A DNA stretch of 64,000 bases from Eretmocerus hayati (lineage: Eukaryota > Arthropoda > Insecta > Hymenoptera > Aphelinidae). The stretch spans positions 178,481,021-178,545,020 of the forward strand of contig CM056741.1 of NCBI GenBank assembly GCA_029851415.1, given 5' to 3'. Each line of letters starts with the position of its first letter. Positions within the stretch are counted from its first letter, which is position 1. Below are positions 24,318 to 38,412 of the stretch, piece by piece. Under the pieces are notes generated by a model, which saw nothing but the letters and a program-made list of their open reading frames with translations, ran no database searches and had not been told where the DNA came from. The position numbers and the translations under genes were made by a program.

Positions 24318-27300
24318 TCGGGGAGAGATATCGAGGCGATGGGAGTGTGACGTTGACGTTGGAGATGGAGGATTTTGTGCTTCGAGTGCTAACGAGTTCA
24401 CCGCTACATATAGACGTTGACGGCGACGAAGAACCCTTTACTCTCAGATCTTGATTTCTCAAAATTCCTCACATTTCACCCGATATAGTGACCCTGGTGA
24501 CCTGGTAGATATGAGCATGAATATTTGACGTTTATTGTCATCGTATTTTACAATTTTAATATGAATGGCTATAGTATAACGTTGGAGGTCAATTGCCGAG
24601 AGATGACTCTGTGTGACGTGTTTTGTCCACTACATGGCCAAAAACCAATATTCGTACTAACTTTGATGTGGCGCGCGTTCAAAATTTGAAAAAATTATTT
24701 AAAATCCGAAGCTACCCTGGAACATATTTCCCCTACAAATAAGTCTCTATGTGATTCTATTTGTGGAAAAAATGAAAAAAGGGCAAACATTCCAATTTCG
24801 TAATTTTGTCGTCATCCAATTTGTCGTAATTTTTCACGTAGTTATTGATATTATTCGAGGCAAAAAAATTTTCCGGAACCGGAAAGTGAGTTCTATAGAG
24901 ATCGGGTTAAGGTGGGCCGAAAAAACACATTCTCGAAAATCAATAAGGATTATTACTGTCTTTGGATAAGAAAATTAAAAAGTTTTCACTGTATACTTAA
25001 AGTGGAATAAATCTTGCTGCTTTTATGAAATATGTATGGAAATGCCATTCGAGGGTTTCATTTTTCCCTATACAGATAACATTTCCGTGAATATGACTCG
25101 GGTGGTTAAAGAAAGCTATCGGCGTTAAAAATGAGGCATCGACTAGTTTATCATTTTAGCCATTATTATTTCCATCGATTTTCACGAAATTCGGCCTTCG
25201 CCATTCGTTTATGTATAAATTCTATAACGCATTGTAGCTTTCTTAAACCAATGGGATCATTTTGAATTAGATCGAAATATCTAGGAAAATTTAGTCGAAT
25301 AAGCCGGCCTATCAATTATCACGCAATGTGCACGAAAGTACTGATTCGATGGAAAGAAGAAAACCTCCAAAAGCATCTCCCATTATAAATATTTCATCAA
25401 AATTGCAAGGCTCTTGCTCCACCTAAGAACTCGACTTTGAGCATACAGCAATAATGTTTTCATATTTTATCACCCAAAGACAGTAAATGCTGACCAATGC
25501 TTAGCGATTGTCGAAAAAATTTCTTCGATCCATCCTAACTGCTGAATATAAGTTTATTTATTATTGTCAATTCGTCGAATAACTTAGAATGAGATTTCTC
25601 AATCAAACAATTATTTTTATGATCCTTCGAGTCAGATTCAAAATCTGACCATTGTGTAAAATCTGAATCGTCTCCGCGGTTGTAAATATATATTTCTCAC
25701 TATTCACCACATAGTGTACTCTCCGTAACAAAATCTCTCATTGCAACTATCTGCTCTAATCTCCAAAGGGTAACACGATGCACGCTCAGTCGACGAATAG
25801 AACACGACGTCTGTAATTTGCAACATTGGCTTTGGTCGGACAATGCGGTCTCACAAAATCGGCTCCTCTTACCTATATGTATGTACCGAGACCACGAGGT
25901 CATCATTATCCACCACAACTACTACTATACCACTATTACTAAACCTCATCTATAGGCAATCTTGCTAATCGCTTGCAGTGCACGCGTATCAACTCTAATG
26001 ATTAATTTGAACGAAATATTCTCCTGCCCTTCATCCTTTCCTCACTTCCTTCCTCTAGTCATACGCTTTTTATCTAAACCCGCACTCTTTACTGTGCACG
26101 GGAAAAAAAAAACATAGCGGAAGTAGACGTTCAACTGGAGTTGACTTATTTATCATCCTACCTTATACATTTCAGTAATTTTTGTTATCTTGACCACGTA
26201 CTCCCCTCATTTTACCCCGAATTCCAGCAATATCGTCGCCTGCTAAAAAAAAAAAAAAAAAACATACCGTCGGTTTCAAGTGTCTCGGTACGTCTTGAGC
26301 AACCATTATACTAGATGTGTGAGTAAGATTACAGAGAAACTCACCGACTTTTTCTTCTCGTACACCCTTGCCTATCAATTTACATATCATCCTTGCATAG
26401 CCTATATCCACAACCCTCGTTCAAAGTGGACATTTTTCTAAGATTACTCGAGACTACCCTCTGTTTACACTCTACAAATTTATGCGAAAATCGTAAAGAG
26501 AGTTATTTCAGTCACGTAACCCTTATTTCTTCCGATATGCCTATACATATTTTCATTCTATCGTATATGAAAAGTGCACAATTTGTAGTATCGTTTCTGC
26601 ACAGGAAGTAATTTTCCGCTTTTTTACATTCCTACTATTCCTATCATACTATTCTACATATTTCACACGAATAAAAGAGTGAGACCTATATAAATGTCAC
26701 TAAAAAAAAACTTCATCAACTGTCATTTACACTATTTCGATAAATATTTCCGGACACCATTCAAAACCGGACCGATCTCACAAAATCTACTACCCCATCC
26801 CTTTGAGAAAAAAAAAAATTTTACTGGTATATAATCAGTGCTACTTCGTCTCACCTATATAGGGTAGACTATAGAGTAACATCAGTAATCTGCATGAAAG
26901 AGCAGATACTGCGTGCTTCGAAATCTCAATTCTTTCTACTATGCATACTCCGGAAGCCAGTGCAACTTTTTTTTTTTTTTTTTGAACAGACCAAAATACC
27001 AGGAGCCTTAAAATTGGCTTGCTCTAGCCCTAGTAGTAGTAGAGGTTTAGGATAATTGCCGTTCCTCTCTTTCGCTATACGGCATCGAAAGATCGCGCAC
27101 AAGAGGTTATACAGAAAAAAAGGAGGGAAGGGGGCTATATAATAGTAGAGGTTGGCTCGAAAGCCAAATCGAAGGTCGCTACTGCAATTTAACAGGATTT
27201 ATCGCACTCTCGGCACTCTTAACTCTCTCTTTCTTTCTTTCTTTCTCTGAGGTGCCTCATATTCCCCTGACTCGTGAATTTTCCACTCTCTCTTTTCCTT

Positions 27301-30300
27301 TCTTTTCTACTGTATCCTATACACTACTACTACTATTACTATTTGGTTCTATATAGCCGGCGTATGTTCAACCACCACCAGAGTCCAGTAATTTTCAATC
27401 CCTTGCTATTTCTTCACTTCCTCCGTCTCCCATTCTCGATATTCAAATTCAAATCTCCCGCGCTATATACGAATATCTCTTCCGCATGCTGAATTTCTTG
27501 TCCGGTTCAAAAGTATAGATATAGACTTATGAATATGAGCGTATAACACGCATTTGTATAGATCACTTTTCCGTCCAGTTATCGTCGATTTACGCTTCAG
27601 GGAGTCTAGAAACACTGTTTTGACCAATAGAAACACTGAAAGAATTGAGTCGAATGTCAAAAAATGTCCATTCAATCTCTGGGCTAACTTTCACAACGTA
27701 CATGATGCTCATGTGTAGATGATTTTGCGTCGAAAATATAAGGATTTCAATGCGCTTCAAGGAAGAATTTCGTTAAAAGAAGAATAAATAGTGGAACGAA
27801 GAAGGTTTGAGCAAAAATTTACTTTACCATGCCGATTTTCTTACACGTTTGCTGCATACTCATATATGTATATAAAAGAAGAAAAAAAAAGACCATCTCT
27901 ACATCCGCTTGCAAGATATTTATATTCTCGATACTGCTGCAACATCTGTGTAGCATTTCTACGAGATGTTTTACGCTCTAGCAAGTATAGGGTGAATATA
28001 TCTACCTTCGAACGCAAAATTTATACCGGTTGCGCAGTTTCCGGGCAGGTGTACCAACTTCTTGAAATTTGTTTGGGGCTTCAAGTAAGGAAATTCGTGC
28101 GACTGTACGCTTCGGTAGTTTGAACACGACAAATAGTGAATTTGCTCGCGACGCGATTGATGGCGGAAATTCTCTGATGCATTCGTTACATGCGTAGGAA
28201 TGTAGCAATAAGATTTATTCGATTCAAATGATTAATTGCTGAAGTTTGAGGGTATTGAGGATAATTCAAGGGAATGGGGCTTGAGAGATATCAATTGGAA
28301 TATTTTCGATGTTGATTTTAATTTATTCTCTGGATCTGGAATCGTGGGTTATGGATACATACTTGAATGATTTTTGCGAAATGTGTGACTGCGTATGAAG
28401 CTTGAGTTGCAAATTCCAAAATTATCAAAGTTTGAGAATTGTCAAGGTGAAATTCGTCCTAGTATTTCAGAAATATGGGTGGAACAACGAAGAAACAAGC
28501 GAAAAGTTGTGCAATTATTTATTCCTGTGTTGTTTTCCATTTCCTGACTCGTGCTATATGACCCCAAGATCTCAATTCTCCGTATCCAGGGCAAAGATGG
28601 CCATATTATTCAATTGAAAACACAAATTTTGCGACTCAAGGCATGATAATATCCCAGAATTTCCATTTTTTGGACCCACCCTAGTGGTCATGTAGGGCGT
28701 TAGAGAAGAAAGTACTTGAATCACGATAGTTTAAAATCCAAATAAACTCATTCCCAGTGCAAAAATCATTATGAAAGAACATAAATATTCGAGCCCGCAC
28801 TTCCGTGGGTAACGAGTCATGTGTCGTCGCGTCTGACCTAAGCTTGACTCGTTCTACTGATTTCTTGAATGCGGGCTCAATTACCATGCTAAATGTATAA
28901 TGAATTGACGTCTTAAACGTAGATGATATTTTTCGTTAACAATAATTTCATTTGGGATTTTGCCATATACACAGGTCGCATCATGTTATATGAGAATGAA
29001 CAATTTAATAATTGTATCCCCAAAAATGTCCATGTCGAATATATCACTACTCCCGCTAATTTGCGATCAATCAGTTGATTCATACGACATTCGTGAAGAT
29101 TTTCAATGCATTCAAATAATTCCCACGAGAATTCAACTTTCTTGGTGTACATACCTCTCAACATATCCAGTCCATTGCAGCATTTGTATCACCAAATGCG
29201 ATCTTACATGGATGAATAGAAACACGAATATCGAGTAAAAATCGAAGAAATAGAAGGAGACCCTTGTACAATTTTATTCAGCTTGCCTCAAGATACGGAC
29301 ATAGCACGGACTCACATTATAAAAAGTTGAGTTCCATCAGAGAAAGTGTCGAGCTGTTTTTCGATCGATTTATTCATGCAAGAAAAGTTTGAAAGCGAAA
29401 AAGAAGGTAGTGGTTGGAGGGGGGAGGAAGAATGTGGTTGAAAACTACGATTCTCTTACTGCTTTCTCCGGGCAAACAAAGTTCTGCCTTTGCTTTCATT
29501 CACTTCAGAGAGGGTCGACTCTTTGTGTTACAGATAGATATGAGCAAATTTGACTTTCAAGCTCATTTTCATTCTGTTTCTATTACCCTACTCGCACCTA
29601 GCACTTTCGAGTTGACTTTGTATTTTTTTACTCTTAAAGGATATGTCTTTTGTAATCTTGGAAAATTTTAGATCATGATCGATAACTGAGGATCTGGAAT
29701 AGAATAAAATCTTTAGTTCTGACAAATCAATATTCCACAATATTATCTGAATCCCAAAACATCATGTTCACCGATTTCGATCATTTCATCAATAAAACAT
29801 CCTCACAGTTTAAATTTATTAATATAACATAGCAATTACATGATTGAACACTATTCATAATTGTCATTTTTATGTTACAGGTAAGCATTGGATACATCAA
29901 ATTTCCTGAAAACCCTCTTCTTGAGTGAGTACAATATTAATAAGCTTACATTTGGAGGTTTGCAGTAATTTGCATCAAGATTCGCACTGTTAGGGTCAGA
30001 TGAGTTCACTGTTATATTTTATCGGATGATGAACAGAATCATCAAAAATTCAAAATTGAGATCAGAAGCACTCACAAGAGAATGATCGAGTGAGACTGTT
30101 ATTGCGATTCATCAAAAATGAACATCAAATGAGCATGATTGAAAAATTAGTCCCACGACTCTTGAAATAGACAGGGAAAATATCAAATCGAAGTGAATCA
30201 AGCGCATCTGATATTACTTTTTTAACCAAAATTCCAAGTCATCAACATCATTTCAGATTTCATTTTTTACGAACTCATATCAATTGATTAGACTTAAAAC

Positions 30301-32004
30301 CTTCGTCTTTACGCAATGAGCATAATACTTTGAAAGTTTCTCAACCTAGCCGACTTGACCAAACGGCCTCAACCCGCTGAAAATGAAAGGAAATCAAATC
30401 CCACTCAATCCACATGCCATTCTCCAATTGTACCCCTGTCCAAATGCAAAAAAAAAAAACGTCGCCATCAGTCGAAGCGCAGCGGCAAGTCCATTTGCTT
30501 ATCCACTATACTTATACGACTGCATAACTCGGCGTCTGGTGAACAGAGTGCTTGGAAACAAATTACCGCTCAGACTGCGCTCCATCGAATTCGATAAAAG
30601 TTTCACGAAATCAATTTCCAGCCCGTCCGTCTCAATTATTTTGCCCTTGTAATAGACCCATCCCCTCTCCCCCTCCCATCTTCTTTATCCCATGCGATTG
30701 TATTGCCAACCCATTTTTCAATCCACATGCTTGTCCCTTTCGCACCATTTTTCATGAAATATCAAGTACGGACCAAGGGAATGTTTACAAATTGAATCGC
30801 GAATTTTTGGGTGTCCCCACAAATAGAATGATCATTAATATCCTTCCTATTAGTCTTCATAACTGGATCCTGAAGTCTGACAGAGAATCAGATGTTAAAC
30901 ACAACATCTATCAAGGAAACATTCATCAACTCATCTTTTGGTTGATTATGTTTCAAAACCATGCGTCCCCACCTGTTTTTCTACCTGATGTACTCGTCTA
31001 ATAGCTAAAAATCACACCCACCAAATTGGTCCGAAAGATTTCAATAAAAATAGAGAGAAATTAATCACAACACAGCATAGAAATCTTACATAACCTCTTA
31101 AAAATAAGGACAGAAGCTAGGTTTGAATCCCTTTCAGTCTCGGTCGAGTGATTTTCATCATCGCTGAGCGATCTCACGTACGAAAAATGGCTCACTCTTT
31201 TTCTCTAGGGATGAAATCTATAGATATATATATTCCATACATAGATGGCACTTGGTCGAAGAATACCGGGCGATATTGCATCGGGGATATGTCCAAGCAG
31301 AAACTCCTGCTGCCACCCAAGAGGATAGCCTTGTGTGACCCTTTCTGAAGCTCGTTCATCACTTCTCTCTTTGGCCCCGTTGTTGCGCTTCTGCAAAGTG
31401 GACGTGCCGAAATAGCATATATATCGGATGCCTTGCACCGCATGGGCTTTTGATATCTCTCAAGAGAGAGATACCGGACACACACTCCTCGTACGTGCCT
31501 TGAATCTAACGCTGATGTGGCGTTGAAAAATTTTTTTTCTGTGTGGTTTTGGTTGGTAGAGTAAAGATGTTGGGTTAGGTCGGATTTTGAAGGATTACTG
31601 GGCTTTTGTAATGCATTTGGTAGCCTTGAAAGGCGTATTTCTGAGACTTGGGTATGTAAGGTATAAGGAAGGCTGAAGAAAAATCTGATCTTGGGAGAGG
31701 TAATTGTTTTAGAGCAAGCAAAAGGTGCGATGCCTGTGGAGGATAATGATAATTGTGTTGAAGTGATTGTCGAGCTTTATTACTTGTCGAATATCATCTT
31801 GAGGATGGAAGATTTGAGGTTTCAAGTTGATTTCCGATCTTCTTGAGACCTAGAGATGATCAAGGGGGGTCTCAGAAACCGACTTTGGGGGCGGGGGTGG
31901 TTTTGACTTTTGGGGCTTTGAGCGGTCGATACAAAAATCGAAGTCGCGGGCGCTGACACGCGCGCGCATTTTCCTATCTCTGTTTTACAAAATTTTTGAC
32001 ATGA
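24318..32004. other. No gene seen over about 7.7 kb
   Basis: AT-rich sequence with A/T homopolymers (26100, 26246-26262, 26965-26982), a (CTTT)n patch at 27231 and TACTAC repeats near 27325. Short frames (up to about 149 codons at 30552-31001) lack recognisable domains. The last 160 bases are G-rich. Confidence 0.5.
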
Positions 32005-32022
32005 GGGGGGGGGGGGGGGGGG
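32005..32022 (+). repeat. Run of 18 G in a G-rich block
   Basis: An unbroken run of 18 G. GGGGGGTCTC, GGGGGCGGGGGTGG and TTTTGGGGC lie 90-140 bases upstream, so the strand is G-rich over about 160 bases (31864-32022). Confidence 0.9.
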
Positions 32023-33152
32023 CGATTGCCCGTACCACCCCTCTCTTGGGAACGCGCCTGAAGATGGTGGTGTGAATTCTAATCCATTTTTTCATCTGAT
32101 TGGGCTTAGATTTGGAGCTAAAAACATTCCAAACTTAGATAACATTCCAAACTTTTTGGAAACTGTTTTGACGTACATCTGGAGACAAATAAGCGTCAGA
32201 AAAAGTCACCTTGGTTCCGAGAATATTCAAAAGTGCCAATAAATTGACGTTTTTCAAGGGATACAATGTTCAGCGTATATAAATGTAGTTGAATTCTTCA
32301 TCGAAGCAGTCTTTCATTGATAATATTAGGTGATCGGGTGTGATTTGCTTCTACAATATTTTCTAGTAAATATTTGTTTAGGCTCACTAGTCTCGGTTTC
32401 TCAAATTTGATCACGAGTTTGATTCGTCCTAAACATGATCTATCTGATTCTAAGCTCGACCCATGTCGAGTTCCGAAATGAAATTCATTTCCAATTATAA
32501 TTGCTAAAATTCAGTAAATCCCAGCAAATAATATGAAAAATGAACCGTTAAATTGATAATTCCTGGAAAATTCCTATGAAATATTCTCACAAACAAATCA
32601 GTCACCAGAGCAAAAAATACCAACATTCAGATCTCACTAATGCTACCCACATCCCCTCATCTTATCACCATCTCACTTACTCATCCATAACCTAAACCAT
32701 CCTTCTATCCAAGCTCTTCACTCGACAATAGTCTCATACAGATATATATCGTTTCAAAGACGGTAGACTTCAGTCTTATCATGGCATCAGACTATCATGG
32801 TTCTACGCGTTTTCACGCTATTTGATCTTTCTCTTCACCCGATGGTCTTATATATACATCTGATCTCGCATACCTTAACCTCAACTTTGTACAAGAGAAC
32901 CTCCTCACAACCAACCACACAAGATGTCATATATATATGAAACCAGTCTTTGGTCTGATAATGTGGCTTTTGACGTGAATTCCATCGATGCTATAATACT
33001 ACATTCCCTCTCTGTCTTGCATTGTTGCAAAACTTGTCAGTCGTTGGTCAGTAACCCTTGACTCCTTCTGAATAGCGGCTCTTCCGCGCTCGAACCTATA
33101 CCCCTGCATAAAATACCTACATACTCATTTCTGTGTGTATGTGTGTTTTTAG

Positions 33153-33195
<43 letters not shown>

Positions 33196-34739
33196 AGACC
33201 AGATGAATGAAAAGCTCAGTTGGTTCTTTGGTTCCCCTTACATATAGATATATAGTAAGAATATCAGCAGCTGATTGATAGATCGGCTCGTTCTCGGTAC
33301 ACTCTCGAGAGTATTTTCCCGAATAAACATCATCCATTGATCGGCTGAGGCTTGAATGGGTACTTACCCTGATTGAATTATTTTTCATTCATCGTTGTAT
33401 ATATATATATACATATGTATAGGCTATGTACCGTTGCTGTTCTGGCTTGTAGTGAATCCCCCTCTTGAGAGCTTTCATCGTATCGGTCTCGGTAATTAGC
33501 TTTTGCTCTCATAATACGTAGAAATAATGAGCTTGAGCCTGGACAGAACTGCATAATAACGATTATCCGTCTTATTGGGACTTTTAAAGCGTATAAAAGT
33601 TATCGTGTACCTTATTTTGCCGTTCGAGTCGGTAGATAGATGGTAATTGTTGTGTAGGCTCGTTACTTGTGGATAATCGCGAATGTATTATTGCGGTATT
33701 GAAATCGATATCGCTATTTGCATATTTTACAGTGAATTTTAATCAAAAACCTAGTAAATTTGCTGATCCATTGAGATCAAAATGTGTGGTTCACTTACGA
33801 TTCAACGAAGTGCAATGAGAGTGATTTATCAGTATATTTGAGTAATTCATTGATCAATATGGTTCTCACTGCTTGATTAGGTAATTTTTTGTTAATCAAT
33901 TCTTAACTTTGATTCATGAACAAAGTATTTCAATTAAATGGTGATATTTTTCACTAATCCATTGATGATAATCTATAATGGAATGCCAATCTATGTTTGA
34001 TTCATCAGAGTCAGTCATTGATGATTTGATGTTGCTCTCCAAGTAACCAAGTAATGATAATTAATCAATAACTATGATCACTGTACTACGGAGATGATCT
34101 AGCTCATTGGTTACTCATGAACCATGATTCATTCAGATCACTTGTTCATTCGTGATACCGATTATCCTTATACCCATTCAAGAAATTCACAGTAGGAGTT
34201 GGCAATCCTGACTCACGAATAGTTCTAAGAACTCAAATATCTGTGAAGAATTATATTGGTTATGTTTTTTCATTAACCAATGATGAACTCATTGATATAT
34301 TTCACAATCAATCTTGTTCCATTTGTGCAACACTTTTTGATACCATATTACCAACCCTGGGAGAAATTGTGAGCATTTTTTGGCCAAAAACTGGCCAACT
34401 CTAACCTAATTGCGTTGTCACTATATCTATACATTGCATGGGTGGCCAAAAAAATTGGTCACATTTCTACCATGGAATTCATGACATTAATTGGTTCATT
34501 AAAAATTGATAGTGATGTAGTGGTACTCTCGAATTCATTAGTAATTTGATTTTCAAATTCATCTCGTGATTCATTGGAGGTGGTCCCAGAATAATTTAGT
34601 GACTCTGATAGTCTATGTCATTAAAACTTACTCACTCACACTTTTAACTATAATTTTAATGACTGGCTAGATAAAATAATCTTATATTTGACGACACACT
34701 GTATTATCTGACATGAATTGAAATTGCAGTTCGTTCCGT
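32023..34739. other. No gene seen
   Basis: AT-rich. From 33760 to 34620 the words GATTCATT, ATTCATTGAT and ATCAATTA recur unusually often, suggesting decayed repeats. TG repeats lie at 33157. Confidence 0.5.
33157..33193 (+). repeat. (TG)n microsatellite
   Basis: A TG run of about 36 bases, preceded by interrupted TG repeats from 33131. Confidence 0.9.
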
Positions 34740-34853
34740 TTGTGAGCGCCGAGACCCACCAATAGGTCCCACATTCATGAGACAAAAATCCTCTGCACAT
34801 TGAGAAGGACAATCGGGACCCACCGGTGGGTCTCGTCCCATCAAACGTGTCAA
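34740..34853 (-). repeat. Dispersed repeat G, copy 4 (inverted)
   Basis: Read on the minus strand it starts TTGACACGTTTGATGGGACG and continues with GAGACCCACCGGTGGGTCCC. A second GGTGGGTCTCGGCG follows about 60 bases later, the same layout as the 14.9-kb copy. Confidence 0.5.
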
Positions 34854-36264
34854 CACATAAAAAAATTTTCATCAAGCTGGACGTAGAAAACTTTCACAAA
34901 AAGAAAAACCTCACATAGCTCACGTCCCAAAATTGGCATAACCTCAAAAATAGTCCTATGTCCAAAATCAGCTTCCTCACACCATTTATATGAAACACAC
35001 GTTATAACGCCAAAAGTGATACAGAGCTGCCACACATTGCGATAACAAATTACCTTTGACTTCCTCGGTGGCAATATAGCTTTGAACATATATTCCCTGG
35101 GATGAAAGAGCCACAGATTGAATCATTCCTCTCTATATATATACACCGAGTCACTCTCACACATGTATGAAATCTTATACTCCGAGGGTTATAAAATACA
35201 ACACTCGACTATACTTGTCTTGTCTGAGAATCGCCTCTTTTGCTCAGTGGTGCGCGGTGGAATCTCTTTGTTCACAAGCTTTTTGGCAATAAAGCGTGGC
35301 TTTTGGCATCGTGCCCGCTATTACAGATACTGGATTACCTTTTATTGTGCTCGCATCGTCACCAGTGTCTTCTTCTTCTTATTCTTCTTATTCTTCCTCT
35401 TCGTCGTCGTTTTTGTCGTTGTGGTTTCTCGCACTGAGAAGCAGCAAAATTCGTGAGTTAAGCTCTATTCGATTCGTATACATAGCTCTTACACGTTTCC
35501 TATCTGTGTGTCACCAATGTGTTGAAATGAAATAACTGTATAAAACAAGAATGGATGGCTCCTCTTTGAAGAATGGGAAGAATTCCTTACTGTGAGAATT
35601 ATAGCGCCTGTTCATTTCATGTAGATCAGAGATACAAAGTGTTAATTTATTGAGCTTTGGTATTGGGGATCAAGGATGTACGAATCAGGAATCTATTTGA
35701 CCAATATTTAACTGTAATTTACAATGTTAATTGTCTCAGTTGAGCGTTTTGGCAACATAATTGGCAGCTCCACCATTTTCCAAATTTTTTTTTTCGATAA
35801 ATTATGGATATTTCATTCCTATCAAGCCAAAGTACAAAGTCAGATCAGACCGAAACCGTCTCTAATTTTTAAGGAAACGAACTCGGATACCATGCACAAA
35901 ATTCAACATCATTCAACCGAGAGTAGTGCAATAACTTCCTTAGAATCCATTAGTAGACATAATTTTTAGTGTCAAATTATTCACAAATTATTAATGAAAT
36001 ATTGTAAATTTGTAAATAAGATTTCGGGCGGACTGTTGACCACTTTCCACTTGATTTCATTTGTTATCAGGATCTGTGCTAGGTTTCATCTCCAAGGATT
36101 CGCGTTGATGAATTTACAATTCAAAGCATCTATATTTCCAATTCACCCTCAAATCAATACAATTGCTGACCTAACGAGGAATCATATTAGGAAAAAATAA
36201 CCAATCCATGATTGGGTTAGTTCCTAAAGATATTTGTCGCTATAGAATACTTTGGAAATTGTTT
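34854..36264. other. No gene seen
   Basis: Contains a TTCTTCTTATTCTTC-rich patch at 35370-35420 that opens several frames on the plus strand. Nothing recognised. Confidence 0.5.
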
Positions 36265-36491
36265 TCAAGGAGCTCCCAGGAACACCCTGGATATGTTTTT
36301 TTTTCGTAATAAACTACTTCCATATGGCCTTGACCAAATTCTTACCGAATGACACAAAGAAATATTAGTAATGTATATACAAATGGGGAGACATTGACTG
36401 TCCCCTCCAGCTTTATTTATTTGTAATTTTATTTGTACTTTTGTTATTTTGCCTCTGAGCAAATAAAGGCTATCTATCTATCTATCTATCC
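36265..36491 (+). mobile_element. Probable LINE 3' end with (TATC)n tail
   Basis: A segment rich in ATTTGTA ends in GAGCAAATAAAGG followed by CTATCTATCTATCTATC (about 36470-36490). An AATAAA signal next to a tetranucleotide tail is how several insect LINE families end. No coding remnant is seen upstream, so the 5' limit given is only a guess. Confidence 0.4.
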
Positions 36492-37656
36492 ATTGAAATC
36501 GTACGAGTCTCAACGTTACAAATGTGAAATTAGGGCAACTCTTTCAGAATTATTTCGTGTCATACATATTTCATTTTCAAAATGCTTATACAGAAAACTT
36601 CAGCGATGCTAAGCTACACTTGCCGTCGATGCATCTGGCCACATTTAGAGTTCTACCCATCCTCTAGATAAAAAAAAAATTTATCGAAAACAGTCATCAG
36701 CAGATTTTCCACAACATTCTCCAGAATATCCATAACTCACGGAAATTTCTAAATTTTATCGTCATCCTTACCCACCTTTCAATAATACCCTCACCCACTT
36801 TATACCTTATACCGCAAACCATATCACTTGGAAAATATGAATTCCCCATACACTCATATCAAAGAAGAGTAGCCTATTCCGATCGTTTTTCAACTGCCGT
36901 AAAACAATATTTTACGACTTATGAAAAAGCCAAAGTCCCTCTTCCATCCATCCATACATACATATACCTTGTATAATATAGCCAATGGTGACTCGTACAC
37001 CAAAAGAGCTTTACCCGCCATTAATGTTTCATAAAACGTAGAAAGAAGTGGTAGCGGGCAAAACCCAAAAGCACTTATACGTAAGAAAGGTAAGGAAATC
37101 CTGCCAATCACGATGAGGCAGCATTTTTTTCTCTTCTACAACTGGCTATACATACGCAATGTGTACAGTTACAACCATAGATTCCTGATTCGCAAGGATA
37201 CATTTTTAACGATAAGCTCGAGAGCAGAAAAGTTCAGTTCAGAAAAAGTGGTAACGAGTGCCACGCCACGCGCTCTAGGGTAACTTTTTTCTTCTATTCT
37301 TGTATAGGTTAGGTTGAAGGTAGGAAAGAGGTAGGAGAGAGCCGGATTACTCGGAGCTTTGCCTTGTCGGTGAAGGATCAACTCCCTCTCTCTACCTCTG
37401 AAACTTCCTATCTTCCGTTTCCTTCTTTAACTCATCTATATATATCTATACATATATTCTATTATATCGTATCTTTAAATGAGGGAGGTTAGGTGGTAGG
37501 TTGGGCGCGTATTCGTCAATTAGAGCGACTTTCTTCACTTCGGACAATTACCCTCGTCTATCTTTTGTCTGACACTCTCACATCCTCTTTTTCGTAAAAC
37601 TCTCGTTACGTATCAGTTCAGAGCTCTTTTGGTGGACTCTCCGCCTTCATAGTTAG
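36492..37656. other. No gene seen
   Basis: AT-rich, with short TATATA stretches near 37440. No coding signal. Confidence 0.5.
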
Positions 37657-37659
37657 AGT

Positions 37660-38397
37660 GGGTGCATCCACATTAGATTCTGCGGATGCGTGCGTGCAGC
37701 TGCATGCAGCCAGCGTGCAGAGAATTTGGTGATTTTATCGATAAGGTAGATCGCGGGCGAGAACAAAATCCAGTATTTGCGACGATTTATTGTTGAGTAT
37801 GAACAATTAACCATCGCCCGAGGGGTGTCTAAGTAGTTTTCAATGTGCTTTGGAGAGGGAATATTGGCTAGGAGGGAATTTAGTTGATTACTAGAGAGGT
37901 TATGCCCGGTCTTAGTACCATGCATGCTTGATGAGACGAAACAGGCGACACTCGAAAAACATTCGGGTCGACAGATTCAAAACAGCGAAAAAATATCATG
38001 ACGAGATCAGATTCGCAAAGGAGAGATTCCTAAAATTTCAGTGCACGAGACTCGCCCGGGTGTGCTCCTAGAAATATTACGGTTACTGGAAGAATTGCTG
38101 GAGTTGTGGCCGTCTGCTACTTCGCGGCTTATGCGGTACACAATAGACCGAACATAACCTCGTCAGGGATCAACTATACTCACTTCGAGCTGATATTTTA
38201 TCCTTTGAGCACTATGTGAACTAATTGAACACCCCACGGACGATAACGATTCACTTACACTTATTCGTAAATCGGCGTGAATCCTGGATTTTGTTCCCGT
38301 CCGCGATCTACTTTATCGATAAAATCGCCCAATTCTATGCACGCTGACTGCATGCAACTGCATGCACGAATCCGCAGAATCTGATGTGGACGCATCA
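37660..38397. mobile_element. 738-bp long-inverted-repeat element (GGGTGCRTCCACA ends)
   Basis: The ends read GGGTGCATCCACATTAG (left) and TGATGCGTCCACATCAG (right, complement), with AGT on both sides (37657-37659, 38398-38400). The inverted arms extend inward about 250 bases: blocks such as GATTCTGCGGAT, GATTTTATCGATAA, GTAGATCGCGG and GAGGTTATG recur in inverted order. A 3-base duplication and GGG-type ends suggest PIF/Harbinger, by inference. No transposase is seen. GCATGC-rich motifs near both ends resemble the adjoining GT tract. Confidence 0.78.
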
Positions 38398-38412
38398 AGT
38401 ATTATTTACTTT

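Noticed and set aside
24181..24462. Thr/His-rich open frames
   Set aside because: Artefact of the TG microsatellite.
30552..31001. 149-codon open frame
   Set aside because: Composition follows the AT/CC-rich DNA; no motif or similarity recognised.
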